A stretch of 64,000 bases of DNA, taken from contig CM049311.1 of NCBI GenBank assembly GCA_026874595.1, positions 15,901,676 to 15,965,675 on the forward strand. Reading direction: 5' to 3'. Position 1 is the first letter of the stretch, and the number at the start of each line of letters is the position of its first letter. Position numbers and translations under genes: made by a program. Origin of the DNA: Sipunculus nudus. Taxonomy: Eukaryota; Annelida; Sipuncula; Golfingiida; Sipunculidae. Under the pieces are notes generated by a model. The model was not told the origin of the DNA and ran no database searches. It worked only from the letters and a program-made list of their open reading frames with translations. This document shows, in pieces, positions 38,934-52,312 of this stretch.

Positions 38934-41200
38934 GTATGCAGAATACATGTCGTATCGAGCTCATATAAATCACACTCTGTTTCATGTTTGTTACAGACAT
39001 ATATGCTGGAATGATTATAAAAGAAACAAATATGGTTCTTTACGATTAAGTCGATTGGTCTGTTGTCCTTCCCTTATATATTTATAAAAAAAAACCTGAA
39101 AACATTTATGATTTGGAAACTTATAACCTGATTAATTCAAGATTCCATGACTACATTATTTCCCTTAGATTTTTTTTTAATAATTTTTAACTTTTTCAAG
39201 TTAATAAAGGTCAACGCTCTTACCCGATAGTTCATTTATCGTTAGACATGCAGGTAAAACTTGCTAATTGAAATAAATTATAATTAATATTATCAAAGTC
39301 AACTTAGTAATTTTTCGTAATATTCTCAGATTTCTCAACATGTGCTCCACAGTTAGAAGTATCTTAGCTCTGAACAGAGAGCTGTTGGGATGAAATTTGT
39401 AGAGCAATCACGATGGAAGAAGGACTGTATAATAGGCAATAGGCAATGTCCTTTTAGTTAGGTACAGTCCAGAAATGTGTCTTTAACATATTATCAAGTA
39501 GGAACAAGCATGGTAAATTAAAAAAAATTTCCAAGATTTATTTATCATACATGCTTAAAGTATTGAGAAATTAAAGCTTTAATATAAATCATCAAATTTA
39601 ATTAACTGATTACAGCGAAATTATCACACCTGTAGCGACATTATATAATAACATGTTTTGGGGTATTTTTTATTTTAAATTTTGGATGCCGAGAGGTACT
39701 ACTTTTGTAATGAAGTACATTTTTGAGTGTGAGATCCCATGGTAAACGGGAATCGTTGGTTTTGTTAAAATGCCTTAATCAATCAGAATGGGTAAATTTT
39801 GTGTGTTCGAAGGCATTGTTTTACACGTGTTATACATGCTAGAGTACATTTTGCATGTCTGGGGAGATTTAGCTGGGCTTGTCTTGATTTAAAGCAAGAA
39901 GTTTCTATATCTTGTTAAACATGTTACGATTAATGCAAGCTGAGGGAACTCCTGACGGATGGCCCGATGGAGGTATGACAAAATTAGACCTGTTTCAGCA
40001 TATCGGCATGATAAAAAAATCAGCTGACATAAAATAAAAAGCCCATCATTATACATACGATACAATTAATTAATAAATAGCTTTAGGGTTTTATAGTTTT
40101 TCAGTCTATTAACAGGCACTTTAAAAAAATGGAAATTCACCCTATTTGTTTTTGTAAATTTTCCGAGCAAACATGAAACGAGATATTTTAATCCTTGAAT
40201 TTTTTATTGATAACCAGTTGTCACCTTTCATTCCTCCCTCTTCATCAAATCATCTGTTTTCCTCTGTACGTGTTCTCTAATGTATTGGCTAGGACCTCTA
40301 AAAGATTATCCCGAAAAGGCTAGCTAGCTGTTTGGTTTGCTAGAAAAAATGGTACCTCTATTCCCTGTTAATTGTCTTCAAAGGCTAATTCAGCAACTTG
40401 GCAATGATTCTGATTTTACCTTCCCTTGAATCCAAGTTATCTTATAATGTGAATTTTTTATGAATATGTGATCGCTTGGTTAGTTGTGAGAATTTCTGAC
40501 GGTTTGCTAGGTGGAAGGATAACAAAAGCAAATATAGTCTGCATATCTCAGCATGGTTGCAGGTCAGCTGACACAAAAATAAGATCCTATCCGATTATAC
40601 GATTCCATTTGGCAATGATTGGCTTTGGCGATGAATCCGGCGTCCGTCGTTATTCCATAACCGTAAAAATCAGATTTTTGTAAATTTCTTTAAACCCCTA
40701 TACAATCCTTAAGTTTTCATTGAAACCTGTTGTCACTTTTCATGACACCCTCGTCATGTATTTCTCTGCTTTTATGATATAGGTTCTCCAATATATTAGC
40801 TTGTACATTGTGAAATTGACCCAAAAGGGCCAGCTAGCTGTTAAGTTTGCTAGTATAGAGGTACACAGCAGGAGATCTCCTCAATTTCCTGTCAGTTGTA
40901 TGCGAGGACTAAATAAGCAGCTTGGCACTTATTCTGATTTAACCTTCCCTTGAGCCCATGTTTTCTTATATTGTGAATAATCAATTCTAACAAATATGAA
41001 AGCACGTAAAAAGTTCCAGGTGTGATAACAAAAAAAAATTTACACAAACAAGTACTCAATCAAACGTAGTAAAATTTATTATGCCTAAATAAACTAAAAA
41101 CAATTTTTAGCTATTTGGAATGCAAAATGATCTTATTAAAACGGATGCCTGACTTTTCTAAGTGACCGGAAGTTCAGGTTTCATTTATTCAACAATATAA

Positions 41201-42454
41201 CAGTCTAATCTCTTCCATTCGCCCACCTTGAGTCCGAGTGAATTTTTGGCGGTAAGCAAGGGTGACGGTTGATCAGGGGTCCAAATAGGATGGGAAGGGT
41301 AGCATAAATCGTGCCATGTATTATTATGCTCATCTTTAACTAGCTTCATTAAAAAAAATTAAAAACTGTGTACAAATTGTTTTAATTTATTCACATTGAA
41401 AGAAAAAAATTACAAATAAAAACAGAAAAATAGTGTGTACAATTTATTTACGTACATATACATGTATTACATATCCGGTCAAAATATAAAATTCTCCACT
41501 GTCATCCTTGTGCCTTTTCACTTTCATCCGAGTCTGCCCCAAAAGAATTCCGTAATGGAGCACTGTTTGCCACCTTGTGACAGAAAAGCTATTATTCTGT
41601 GGTCCACCCTGTCTATGCGTCAATATCGGACTGTTCGCTGTAGTTGGAGCTCTCGAAATATTGCAAGACGGTCTTCATGGCATTCCGGACTTCGGCGGAT
41701 ATGGGCGGAGGGGGGATGGGGGCATTTCTTTAGGGGAACAGGTTGGACTTGCTCTACCATCGCTGCCTGTCACTGTTTCCGTGATATACTGATCGCTCAA
41801 AGGCTGTGCCGTTCCGATGTTCTGTTCGGTATGCGATACTGTTTGCTTCTTGACCGTCTTGCCGATCTGTCCATTTGGCTGGACACTCCTGGATATAACG
41901 CCAGTGTGTTCCCAACAGTTGCCGATGATGGTGCTGCATATGGAATCCCAGGCACGCTCCGTCCAGCAAACTGCGTCATTAAGGGCAATCAAGTCTTTTA
42001 GCCCCCGTGTTACCAAACATTACTCTAAATTACTCGTGTGGTTGACCTTATTAAATGACACTTTACCAAACAACTCTAGGTGTGAAATCAACACTGGTCA
42101 CTCGGCTGTTGACAGCTGTCCCCAAACAACTCAAGGATGTTAAGTCATTGATTAATCAGTGGCACCGGGTACCTGATCCATAAGTAGTGAAGCGTGACAT
42201 GTTGTAAAAACAGACGCGGCAGGTCTGCTCAGCCCCAGCGATAACACACCGGCTTCAGTAATATTCCCAACTTGTCTTAAGTTGGAATCAGGAAGTTGGC
42301 GTATGATTGGGATAAAAACCTTCTTGCGGATGGCTGATACTGAGGTTGGCAAATGAATGAGGCAAATAAGTAGTAAGTAAAATAGGACTTTGTCATTTGT
42401 TGGAGGTAGGCGAGGTTGGCGAATGGAAAAGGGTGAATGAAAGAGGCGAGACTG
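41201..42454 (-). mobile_element. Pogo-like remnant, copy 5
   Basis: 1254 bp, the same length as copy 3 and almost identical to it. Both terminal repeats intact, TA on the right. Reverse frame 41675-42016. Confidence 0.65.
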
Positions 42455-42626
42455 TAATGAACTGTGTCTTACGGTTTTATTAACCCGCTGCTGGTCTCTG
42501 TTAAAATATATCAGTGTAAATAGCATTTTTTCTTTAAATTATCAAGGAATAATTACCAAGGAAGACATTTTTTGGCATTTTTTTATTATTTAAGGGGAAA
42601 AAAATTACACCTTTATCCTCATTCAG

Positions 42627-42665
42627 AGCCGCTAAACACTGCCGCGCCTCCTCTGACAACAACTG
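42627..42665 (+). pseudogene. Exon A copy in U6, weak donor
   Basis: Same sequence and GTTAGA donor as in U4. Probably skipped. Confidence 0.4.
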
Positions 42666-44209
42666 GTTAGAATTTGAAATGAAATATTTAACAATCTTGA
42701 CTCTCAAGTTTGATTCATACAAGTTTAGGACGATTTGGTTTCCCGTTTCATGTAAATTTAGGTATTTGTCTTTTCTACTACTTTACACAACGCTAGTTTT
42801 CAGTCATGTATCCGCAAGTAAGAACAGGTGAAAAGGGAATTTTCAAGATATTCTCTTAAGAAAATATCTGTTATTTGCCTTTTTTGCAAGAAATAATTGT
42901 AAATTAACAATATCCGATATGCATTTCGGATAAATCAATTGGATACTGTTGCTATTTTCGCTCAGAATTTAGAGGAAAAAGGCGGCACAGATTGATTCTC
43001 AGTTGAACCACGACCAATGCTACCCAAATGGACTATGTCTTGTGTGTTCTTAACTCAGTAATAGTCTCTCTTAAATTACGTGAATGTAAGAACTAGACAG
43101 TTCCACAGAATAATGTTTATGTTTATCTAAAAAAGTCTTAAAAACATTACCACACCTAATAATTTTTGGCAAACCATCATTGAAACATTATTGCACTTTT
43201 ATTCTTTTAAAATGAGACTCCTTTTAGATTTATACAATTTTGAGACCATTTTGTCTTCCGGCTTGAGTAAATGTGGGTAGTTTTATTTACAAATACTTTA
43301 CCAATCCAGATGATAGTGTTACATATTTACTTTCTTTTTAAGAGATTTAACCTATTGGATATCTTTTATTTGTTCCCTTGATTCTCGAATTTACATGTAT
43401 TAACGTCAATGCACCTTTCTTGCAAAACTTGAAATATTTAAAACTTATGAACGGACCAATTGCTCAGATGTTTTCAAGGCTAAAAGAAACTATTTCGTCA
43501 GAATACTATGGTAAAGCGGTATAAGCACTAACAGGTGAATATTATTTTTAAAGATGAATAATTGAAGTGTTGGGTTATTACTTTTAGACGTGACAATTTG
43601 TACAAAAATTCAGTTTTTTTATACATGGTTGGATTTATATTATCCGTAAGGAACCAAGACAACTAAATCAGAAAGCATCATTGCTCTTACCGTATCCCCT
43701 GCAACGACCTGAGAGCAGGATACATTGATTAAGACATTGTTCAGAATTCTCTGATTACGCCAGTTGTGTAGTTAACACTTGGTTGAAAAGGTCTTTCCTG
43801 TTTTTTATGGATTTTGTTATTTTATATCAAAAGGGAAGATCATTTATACGTTTATCGTATTGTTTCTTCCAAACTTTATTACAATATTATCAAAGGTTTT
43901 CTACAATGGCACGATGGAGAACGACATCATCAGCCGTATCTACAACAATAATTCAAAAACAATCGTGAAATAAAATGTTTGTGTTTCCAAGGAAACTCTT
44001 CAAGTCTATCATAATTCTTTTTCAGAAATCAACCCCTTCCAAATTTATCTATTTCTTGATCAAATTTTGGCCTGGTTGCTTGATACATTTATTGAGAATT
44101 TTCGTTTTTTTCTGGAACGAAAAGAGAAAACGAATTAGAAATACTATTGCTATAACTGATTATCGGCAATTTGTTTAATTAAACATTACTTTGTGCATTT
44201 ATTCTACAG

Positions 44210-44269
44210 GGACCCAAATGACCAAACCGACCACTATCGTGGCTCAATCCACCACTCCAGCAACAACAG
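44210..44269 (+). CDS. Exon B in U6
   Basis: 60 nt, phase 1-1, Ile form, 10,655 bp from the U4 copy. Splice sites intact. Confidence 0.65.
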
Positions 44270-46531
44270 GTATGCAGAATACATGTCGTATCGAGCTCAA
44301 ATTAATCACACTCTGTTTCATGTTTGTTACAGACATATATGCTGGATTGATTATAAAAAAAACAAATATGGTTCTTTACGATTAAGTCGATGGTCTGTTG
44401 TCCTTCCCTTTTATCTTAATAAAAAAAGAACTGAAAACATTTATGATTTGGAAACTTATAACCTGATTAATTCAAGATTCCAGGACTACATTATTTCCCT
44501 TAGATTTTTTATAATTTTTAACTTTTCCAATTTAATAAAGGTCAATGCTCTTACCTGATAGTTCATTTATCGTTAGACATGCAGGTAAAACTTGCTAATG
44601 GGAATAAATTATAATTAATATTATCAAAGTCAACTTAATAATATTTCGTAATATTCTCAGATTTTTCAACATGTGCTCCACAGTTAGAAATATCTTTGCT
44701 CTGAACAGAGAGCTGTTGGGATGAAGTTTGTAGAGCAATCACGATGGAAGAAGGACTGTATAATAGGCAATAGGCAATGTCCTTTTAGTTAGGTACAGTC
44801 CAGAAATGTGTCTTTAACATATTATCAAGTAGGAACAAGCATGGTAAATTAAAAAAAATTTCCAAGATTTATTTATCATACATGCTTAAAGTATTGAGAA
44901 ATTAAAGCTTTAATATAAATCATCAAATTTAATTAACTGATTACAGCGAAATTATCACACCTGTAGCGACATTATATAATAACATGTTTTGGGGTATTTT
45001 TTATTTTAAATTTTGGATGCCGAGAGGTACTACTTTTGTAATGAAGTACATTTTTGAGTGTGAGATCCCATGGTAAACGGGAATCGTTGGTTTTGTTAAA
45101 ATGCCTTAATCAATCAGAATGGGTAAATTTTGTGTGTTCGAAGGCATTGTTTTACACGTGTTATACATGCTAGAGTACATTTTGCGTGTCTGGGGAGATT
45201 TAGCTGGGCTTGTCTTGATTTAAAGGAAGAAGTTTCTATATCTTGTTAAACATGTTACGATTAATGCAAGCTGAGGGAACTCCTGACGGATGGCCCGATG
45301 GAGGTATGACAAAATTAGACCTGTTTCAGCATATCGGCATGATAAAAAAATCAGCTGACATAAAATAAAAAGCCCATCCTTATACATACGATACAATTAA
45401 TTAATAAATAGCTTTAGGGTTTTATAGTTTTTCAGTCTATTAACAGGCACTTTAAAAAAATGGAAATTCACCCTATTTGTTTTTGTAAATTTTCCGAGCA
45501 AACATGAAACGAGATATTTTAATCCTTGAATTTTTTATTGATAACCAGTTGTCACCTTTCATTCCTCCCTCTTCATCAAATCATCTGTTTTCCTCTGTAC
45601 GTGTTCTCTAATGTATTGGCTAGGACCTCTAAAAGATTATTCCGAAAAGGCTAGCTAGCTGTTTGGTTTGCTAGAAAAAATGGTACCTCTATTCCCTGTT
45701 AATTGTCTTCAAAGGCTAATTCAGCAACTTGGCAATGATTCTGATTTTACCTTCCCTTGAATCCAAGTTATCTTATAATGTGAATTTTTTATGAATATGT
45801 GATCGCTTGGTTAGTTGTGAGAATTTCTGACGGTTTGCTAGGTGGAAGGATAACAAAAGCAAATATAGTCTGCATATCTCAGCATGGTTGCAGGTCAGCT
45901 GACACAAAAATAAGATCCTATCCGATTATACGATTCCATTTGGCAATGATTGGCTTTGGCGATGAATCCGGCGTCCGTCGTTATTCCATAACCGTAAAAA
46001 TCAGATTTTTGTAAATTTCTTTAAACCCCTATACAATCCTTAAGTTTTCATTGAAACCTGTTGTCACTTTTCATGACACCCTCGTCATGTATTTCTCTGC
46101 TTTTATGATATAGGTTCTCCAATATATTAGCTTGTACATTGTGAAATTGACCCAAAAGGGCCAGCTAGCTGTTAAGTTTGCTAGTATAGAGGTACACAGC
46201 AGGAGGTCTCCTCAATTTCCTGTCAGTTGTATGCGAGGACTAAATAAGCAGCTTGGCACTTATTCTGATTTAACCTTCCCTTGAGCCCATGTTTTCTTAT
46301 ATTGTGAATAATCAATTCTAACAAATATGAAAGCACGTAAAAAGTTCCAGGTGTGATAACAAAAAAAAATTTACACAAACAAGTACTCAATCAAACGTAG
46401 TAAAATTTATTATGCCTAAATAAACTAAAAACATTTTTTAGCTATTTGGAATGCAAAATGATCTTATTAAAACGGATGCCTGACTTTTCTAAGTGACCGG
46501 AAGTTCAGGTTTCATTTATTCAACAATATAA

Positions 46532-47782
46532 CAGTCTAATCTCTTCCATTCGCCCACCTTGAGTCCGAGTGAATTTTTGGCGGTAAGCAAGGGTGACGGT
46601 TGATCAGGGGTCCAAATAGGATGGGAAGGGTAGCATAAATCGTGCCATGTATTATTATGCTCATCTTTAACTAGCTTCATTAAAAAAAATTAAAAACTGT
46701 GTTCAAATTGTTTTAATTTATTCACATTGAAAGAAAAAAATTACAAATAAAAACAGAAAAATAGTGTGTACAATTTATTTACGTACATATACATGAATTA
46801 CATATCCGGTCAAAATATAAAATTCTCCACTGTCATCCTTGTGCCTTTTCACTTTCATCCGAGTCTGCCCCAAAAGAATTCCGTAATGGAGCACTGTTTG
46901 CCACCTTGTGACAGAAAAGCTATTATTCTGTGGTCCACCCTGTCTATGCGTCAATATCGGACTGTTCGCTGTAGTTGGAGCTCTCGAAATATTGCAAGAC
47001 GGTCTTCATGGCATTCCGGACTTCGGCGGATATGGGCGGAGGGGGGATGGGGGCATTTCTTTAGGGGAACAGGTTGGATTGCTCTACCATGGCTGCCTGT
47101 CACTGTTTCCGTGATATACTGATCGCTCAAAGGCTGTGCCGTTCCGATGTTCTGTTCGGTATGCGATACTGTTTGCTTCTTGACCGTCTTGCCGATCTGT
47201 CCATTTGGCTGGACACTCCTGGATATAACGCCTGTGTTCCCAACAGTTGCCGATGATGGTGCTGCATATGGAATCCCAGGCACGCTCCGTCCAGCAAACT
47301 GCGTCATTAAGGGCAATCAAGTCTTTGAGCCCCCGTGTTACCAAAAATTACTCAAAACTACTCGTGTGGTTGACCTTATTAAATGACACTTTACCAAACA
47401 ACTCTAGGTGTGAAATCAACACTGGTCACTCAGCTGTTGACAGCTGTCCTCAAACAACTCAAGGATGTTAAGTCAGTGATTAATTAGTGGCACCGGGTAC
47501 CTGATCCATAAGCAGTGAAGCGTGACATGTTGAAAACACAGACGCGGCAGGTCAGCTCAGCCCGAGCGATAACACACCGGCTTCAGTAATATTCCCGACT
47601 TGTCTTAAGTTGGAATCAGGAAGTAGGCGTATGATTAGGGTAAAAAACTCCTGGAGGATGGCGGATACTGAGGTTGGAAAATGAACGAGGTAAATAAGTA
47701 ATAGGGAAAAAAGGACTTTGTCATTTAATGGAGGTAGGCGAGGTTGGAGGATGAAAAAGGGTGAATAAAAGAGGCGAGATTG
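46532..47782 (-). mobile_element. Pogo-like remnant, copy 6
   Basis: Matches copy 4, including the mutated right end (AGATTG). It has an additional small deletion near 47231 that shifts the transposase frame (reverse frames 46951-47316 and 47084-47344). Confidence 0.6.
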
Positions 47783-47940
47783 TGATGAACTGTGTCTTAC
47801 GGTTTTATTAACCCGCTGCTGGTCTCTGTTGAATTAGCATTTATCTTTAAATTATCAAGGAATAATTACCAAGGAAGACATTTTTTGGCATTTTTTTATT
47901 ATTTAAGGGGAAAAAAAATTACACCTTTATCCTCATTCAG

Positions 47941-47979
47941 AGCCGCTAAACACTGCCGCGCCTCCTCTGACAACAACTG
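47941..47979 (+). CDS. Exon A copy in U7, good donor
   Basis: 39 nt, EPLNTAAPPLTTT, donor GTAAGA as in U5, 10,653 bp away. Should be spliceable. Confidence 0.5.
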
Positions 47980-49525
47980 GTAAGAATTTGAAATGAAATA
48001 TTTAACAATCTTGACTCTCAAGTTTGATTCATACAAGTTTAGGACGATTTGGTTTCCCGTTTCATGTAAATTTAGGTATTTGTCTTTTCTACTACTTTAC
48101 ACAACGCTAGTTTTCAGTCATGTATCCGCAAGTAAGAACAGGTGAAAAGGGAATTTTCAAGATATTCTCTTAAGAAAATATCTGTTATTTGCCTTTTTTG
48201 CAAGAAATAATTGTAAATTAACAATATCCGATATGCATTTCGGATAAATCAATTGGATACTGTTGCTATTTTCGCTCAGAAGTTAGAGGAAAAAGGCGGC
48301 ACAGATTGATTCTCAGTTGAACCACGACCAATGCTACCCAAATGGACTATGTCTTGTGTGTTCTTAACTCAGTAATAGTCTCTCTTAAATTACGTGAATG
48401 TAAGAACTAGACAGTTCCACAGAATAATGTTAATGTTTATCTAAAAAAGTCTTAAAAACATTACCACACCTAATAATTTTTGGCAAACCATCATTGAAAC
48501 ATTATTGCACTTTTATTCTTTTAAAATGAGGCTCCTTTTAGATTTATACAATTTTAGACCATTTTGTCTTCCGGCTTGAGAAAATGTGGGTAGTTTTATT
48601 TACAAATACTTTACCAATCAAGATGATAGTGTTACATATTTACTTTCTTTTTAAGAGATTTAACCTATTGGATATCTTTTATTTGTTCCCTTGATTCTCG
48701 AATTTACATGTATTAACGTCAATGCACCTTTCTTGCAAAACTTGAAATATTTAAAACTTATGAACGGACCAATTGCTCAGATGTTTTCAAGGCTAAATGA
48801 AACTATTTCGTCAGAATACTATGGTAAAGCGGTATAAGCAGTCACAGGTGAATATTATTTTTAAAGATGAATAATTGAAGTGTTGGGATATTACTTTTAG
48901 ACGTGACAATTTGTACAAAAATTTAGTTTTTTTATACATGGTTGGATTTATATTATCCGTAAGGAACCAAGACAACTAAATCAGAAAGCATCATTGCTCT
49001 TACCGTATCCCCTGCAACGACCTGAGAGCAGGATACATTGATTAAGACATTGTTCAGAATTCTCTGATTACGCCAGTTGTGTAGTTAACACTTGGTTGAA
49101 AAGGTATTTCCTGTTTTTACGGATTTTATGTTATTTTATATCAAAACGGAAGTTCATTTATACGTTTATCGTATTGTTTCTTCCAAATTTTATTACAATA
49201 TTATCAAAGGTTTTCTACAATGGCACGATGGAGAACGACAGCATAAGGCGTTTCTACAACAAAAATTCCAAAAACAATCGTGAAATAAAATGTTTGTGTT
49301 TCAAAGGAAACTCTTCAAGTCTATTATAATTCTTTTTCAGAAATCAACCCCTTCCGAATTTATCAATTTTTTAAAATCAAATTTTGGCCTGGTTGCTTGA
49401 TACATTTATTGAGAATTTGCGTTTTCTCTGGAACGAAAAGAGAAAACAAATTAGAAATACTATTGCTATAACTGATTATCGGCAATTTGTTTAATTAAAC
49501 ATTACTTTGTGCAATTATTCTACAG

Positions 49526-49585
49526 GGACCCAAATGACCAAACCGACCACTACCGTGGCTCAGTCTACCACTCCAGCAACAACAG
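49526..49585 (+). CDS. Exon B in U7 (Thr form)
   Basis: 60 nt, phase 1-1, same as the U5 copy. Splice sites intact. Confidence 0.65.
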
Positions 49586-50863
49586 GTATGCAGAATACAT
49601 GTCGTATCGAGCTCAAATAAATCACACTCTGTTTCATGTTTGTTACAGACATATATGCTGGAATGATTATAAAAGAAACAAATATGGTTCTTTACGATTA
49701 AGTCGATTGGTCTGTTGTCCTTCCCTTATATATTTATAAAAAAAAACCTGAAAACATTTATGATTTGGAAACTTATAACCTGATTAATTCAAGATTCCAT
49801 GACTACATTATTTCCCTTAGATTTTTTTTTTATAATTTTTAACTTTTTCAAGTTAATAAAGGTCAACGCTCTTACCCGATAGTTCATTTATCGTTAGACA
49901 TGCAGGTAAAACTTGCTAATTGAAATAAATTATAATTAATATTATCAAAGTCAACTTAGTAATTTTTCGTAATATTCTCAGATTTCTCAACATGTGCTCC
50001 ACAGTTAGAAATATCTTAGCTCTGAACAGAGAGCTGTTGGGATGAAATTTGTAGAGCAATCACGATGGAAGAAGGACTGTATAATAGGCAATAGGCAATG
50101 TCCTTTTAGTTAGGTACAGTCCAGAAATGTGTCTCAAACATGTTATCAAGTAGGAACAAGCATAGTTATTTAAAAAAAATCCAAGATTTATTTATCATAC
50201 ATGCTTTAAGTATTGAGAAATTAAAGCTTTAATATACACAAAAATAAGATCATATCCGATTATACAATTCCATTTAGTAATGGTTAGCTTAGGCGATGAA
50301 TCCGGCGTCCGTCTTTATTCCATCACCGTAAAAATCAGATTTTTGCAAATTTCTTTAAACCCCTATACAATCCTGACGTTTTCATTGAAACCTGTTGTCA
50401 CTTTTCATGACACCCACGTCATTTATTTCTCTGCTTTTATGATATAGGTTCTCCAATATATAAGCTTGTACATTGTGAAATTGACCCAAAAGGGCCAGCA
50501 AGATTTTAAGTGTGCTAGGATAGAGGTACACAGCAGGAGGTCTCTTCAATTTTTTGTCAGTTGTATGCAAGGACTAAGTAAGCAACTTGGCACTTATTCT
50601 GATTTAACCTTCCCTTTGAGCCCATGTTTTCTTATATTGTGAATAATCAATTCTAACAAATATGAAAGCACGTTAAAAGTTCCAGATGAGATTACAAAAA
50701 AAAATTTACACAAACAAGCACTCAATCAAACGTAGTAAAATTTATTATGCCAAAATAAATTTGAAACAATTTTTAGCCATTTGGAATGCAAATTCTTATT
50801 AAAACGGGTGCTTGACTTTTCCAAGTGAGCGGAAGTTCAGGTTTCATTTATTTAACAATATAA

Positions 50864-52117
50864 CAGTCTAATCTCTTCCATTCACCCTCCTCGAGTCCAG
50901 GTAAATTTTTGGCGGTAAGCAAGGGTGGCGGTTGATCAGGGGTCCAAATAGTATAAGAAGGGTAGCATCAATCGGGCCATGCATTATTATGCTCATCTTT
51001 AACTAGCTTCATTAAAAAAAATTAAAAACTGTGTACAAATTGTTTTAATTTATTCACATTGAAAGAAAAAAATTACAAATAAAAACAGAAAAATAGTGTG
51101 TACAATTTATTTACGTACATATACATGTATTACATATCCGGTCAAAATATAAAATTCTCCACTGTCATCCTTGTGCCTTTTCACTTTCATCCGAGTCTGC
51201 CCCAAAAGAATTCCGTAATGGAGCACTGTTTGCCACCTTGTGACAGAAAAGCTATTATTCTGTGGTCCACCCTGTCTATGCGTCAATATCGGACTGTTCG
51301 CTGTAGTTGGAGCTCTCGAAATATTGCAAGACGGTCTTCATGGCATTCCGGACTTCGGCGGATATGGGCGGAGGGGGGATGGGGGCATTTCTTTAGGGGA
51401 ACAGGTTGGACTTGCTCTACCATGGCTGCCTGTCACTGTTTCCGTGATATACTGATCGCTCAAAGGCTGTGCCGTTCCGATGTTCTGTTCGGTATGCGAT
51501 ACTGTTTGCTTCTTGACCGTCTTGCCGATCTGTCCATTTGGCTGGACACTCCTGGATATAACGCCAGTGTGTTCCCAACAGTTGCCGATGATGGTGCTGC
51601 ATATGGAATCCCAGGTACGCTCCGTCCAGCAAACTGCGTCATTAAGGGCAATCAAGTCTTTGAGCCCCCGTGTTACCAAAAATTACTCAAAACTACTCGT
51701 GTGGTTGACCTTATTAAATGACACTTTACCAAACAACTCTAGGTGTGAAATCAACACTGGTCACTCAGCTGTTGACAGCTGTCCTCAAACAACTCAAGGA
51801 TGTTAAGTCATTGATTAATTAGTGGCACCGGGTACCTGATCCATAAGCAGTGAAGCGTGACATGTTGAAAACACAGACGCGGCAGGTCAGCTCAGCCCGA
51901 GCGATAACACACCGGCTTCAGTAATATTCCCGACTTGTCTTAAGTTGGAATCAGGAAGTAGGCGTATGATTAGGGTAAAAAACTCCTAGAGGATGGCGGA
52001 TACTGAGGTTGGAAAATGAACGAGGTAAATAAGTAATAGGGAAAAAAGGACTTTGTCATTTAATGGAGGTAGGCGAGGTTGGAGGATGAAAAAGGGTGAA
52101 TAAAAGAGGCGAGATTG
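50864..52117 (-). mobile_element. Pogo-like remnant, copy 7
   Basis: 1254 bp. Left CAGTCT intact, right end AGATTG. Reverse frame 51338-51679. It lacks the one-base deletion of copies 4 and 6 but shares their right end, so it looks like a mosaic of the two copy types. Confidence 0.6.
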
Positions 52118-52273
52118 TGATGAACTGTGTCTTACGGTTTTATTAACCCGCTGCTGGTCTCTGTTGAATTAGCATTTATCTTTAAATTATCAAGGAATAA
52201 TTACTAAGGAAGACATTTTTTGGCATTTTTTTATTATTTAAAGGGATACAATTACACCTTTATCCTCATTCAG

Positions 52274-52312
52274 AGCCGCTAAACACTGCCGCGCCTCCTC
52301 TGACAACAACTG
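52274..52312 (+). pseudogene. Exon A copy in U8, weak donor
   Basis: 39 nt with donor GTTAGA. Probably skipped. Confidence 0.4.

Larger units (their letters stand above)
37131..42454. repeat. Tandem unit U5
   Basis: About 5.32 kb. Its first half matches U7, including the T-type exon B and the GTAAGA donor of exon A; its second half matches U3/U4/U6. Confidence 0.9.
42455..47782. repeat. Tandem unit U6
   Basis: About 5.33 kb, nearly identical to U4. Confidence 0.9.
47783..52117. repeat. Tandem unit U7 (with ~1 kb deletion)
   Basis: About 4.34 kb. At about 50235 the sequence jumps from the counterpart of 44917 to the counterpart of 45903 in U6, losing about 985 bp of intron. The exons are retained. 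Confidence 0.9.
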
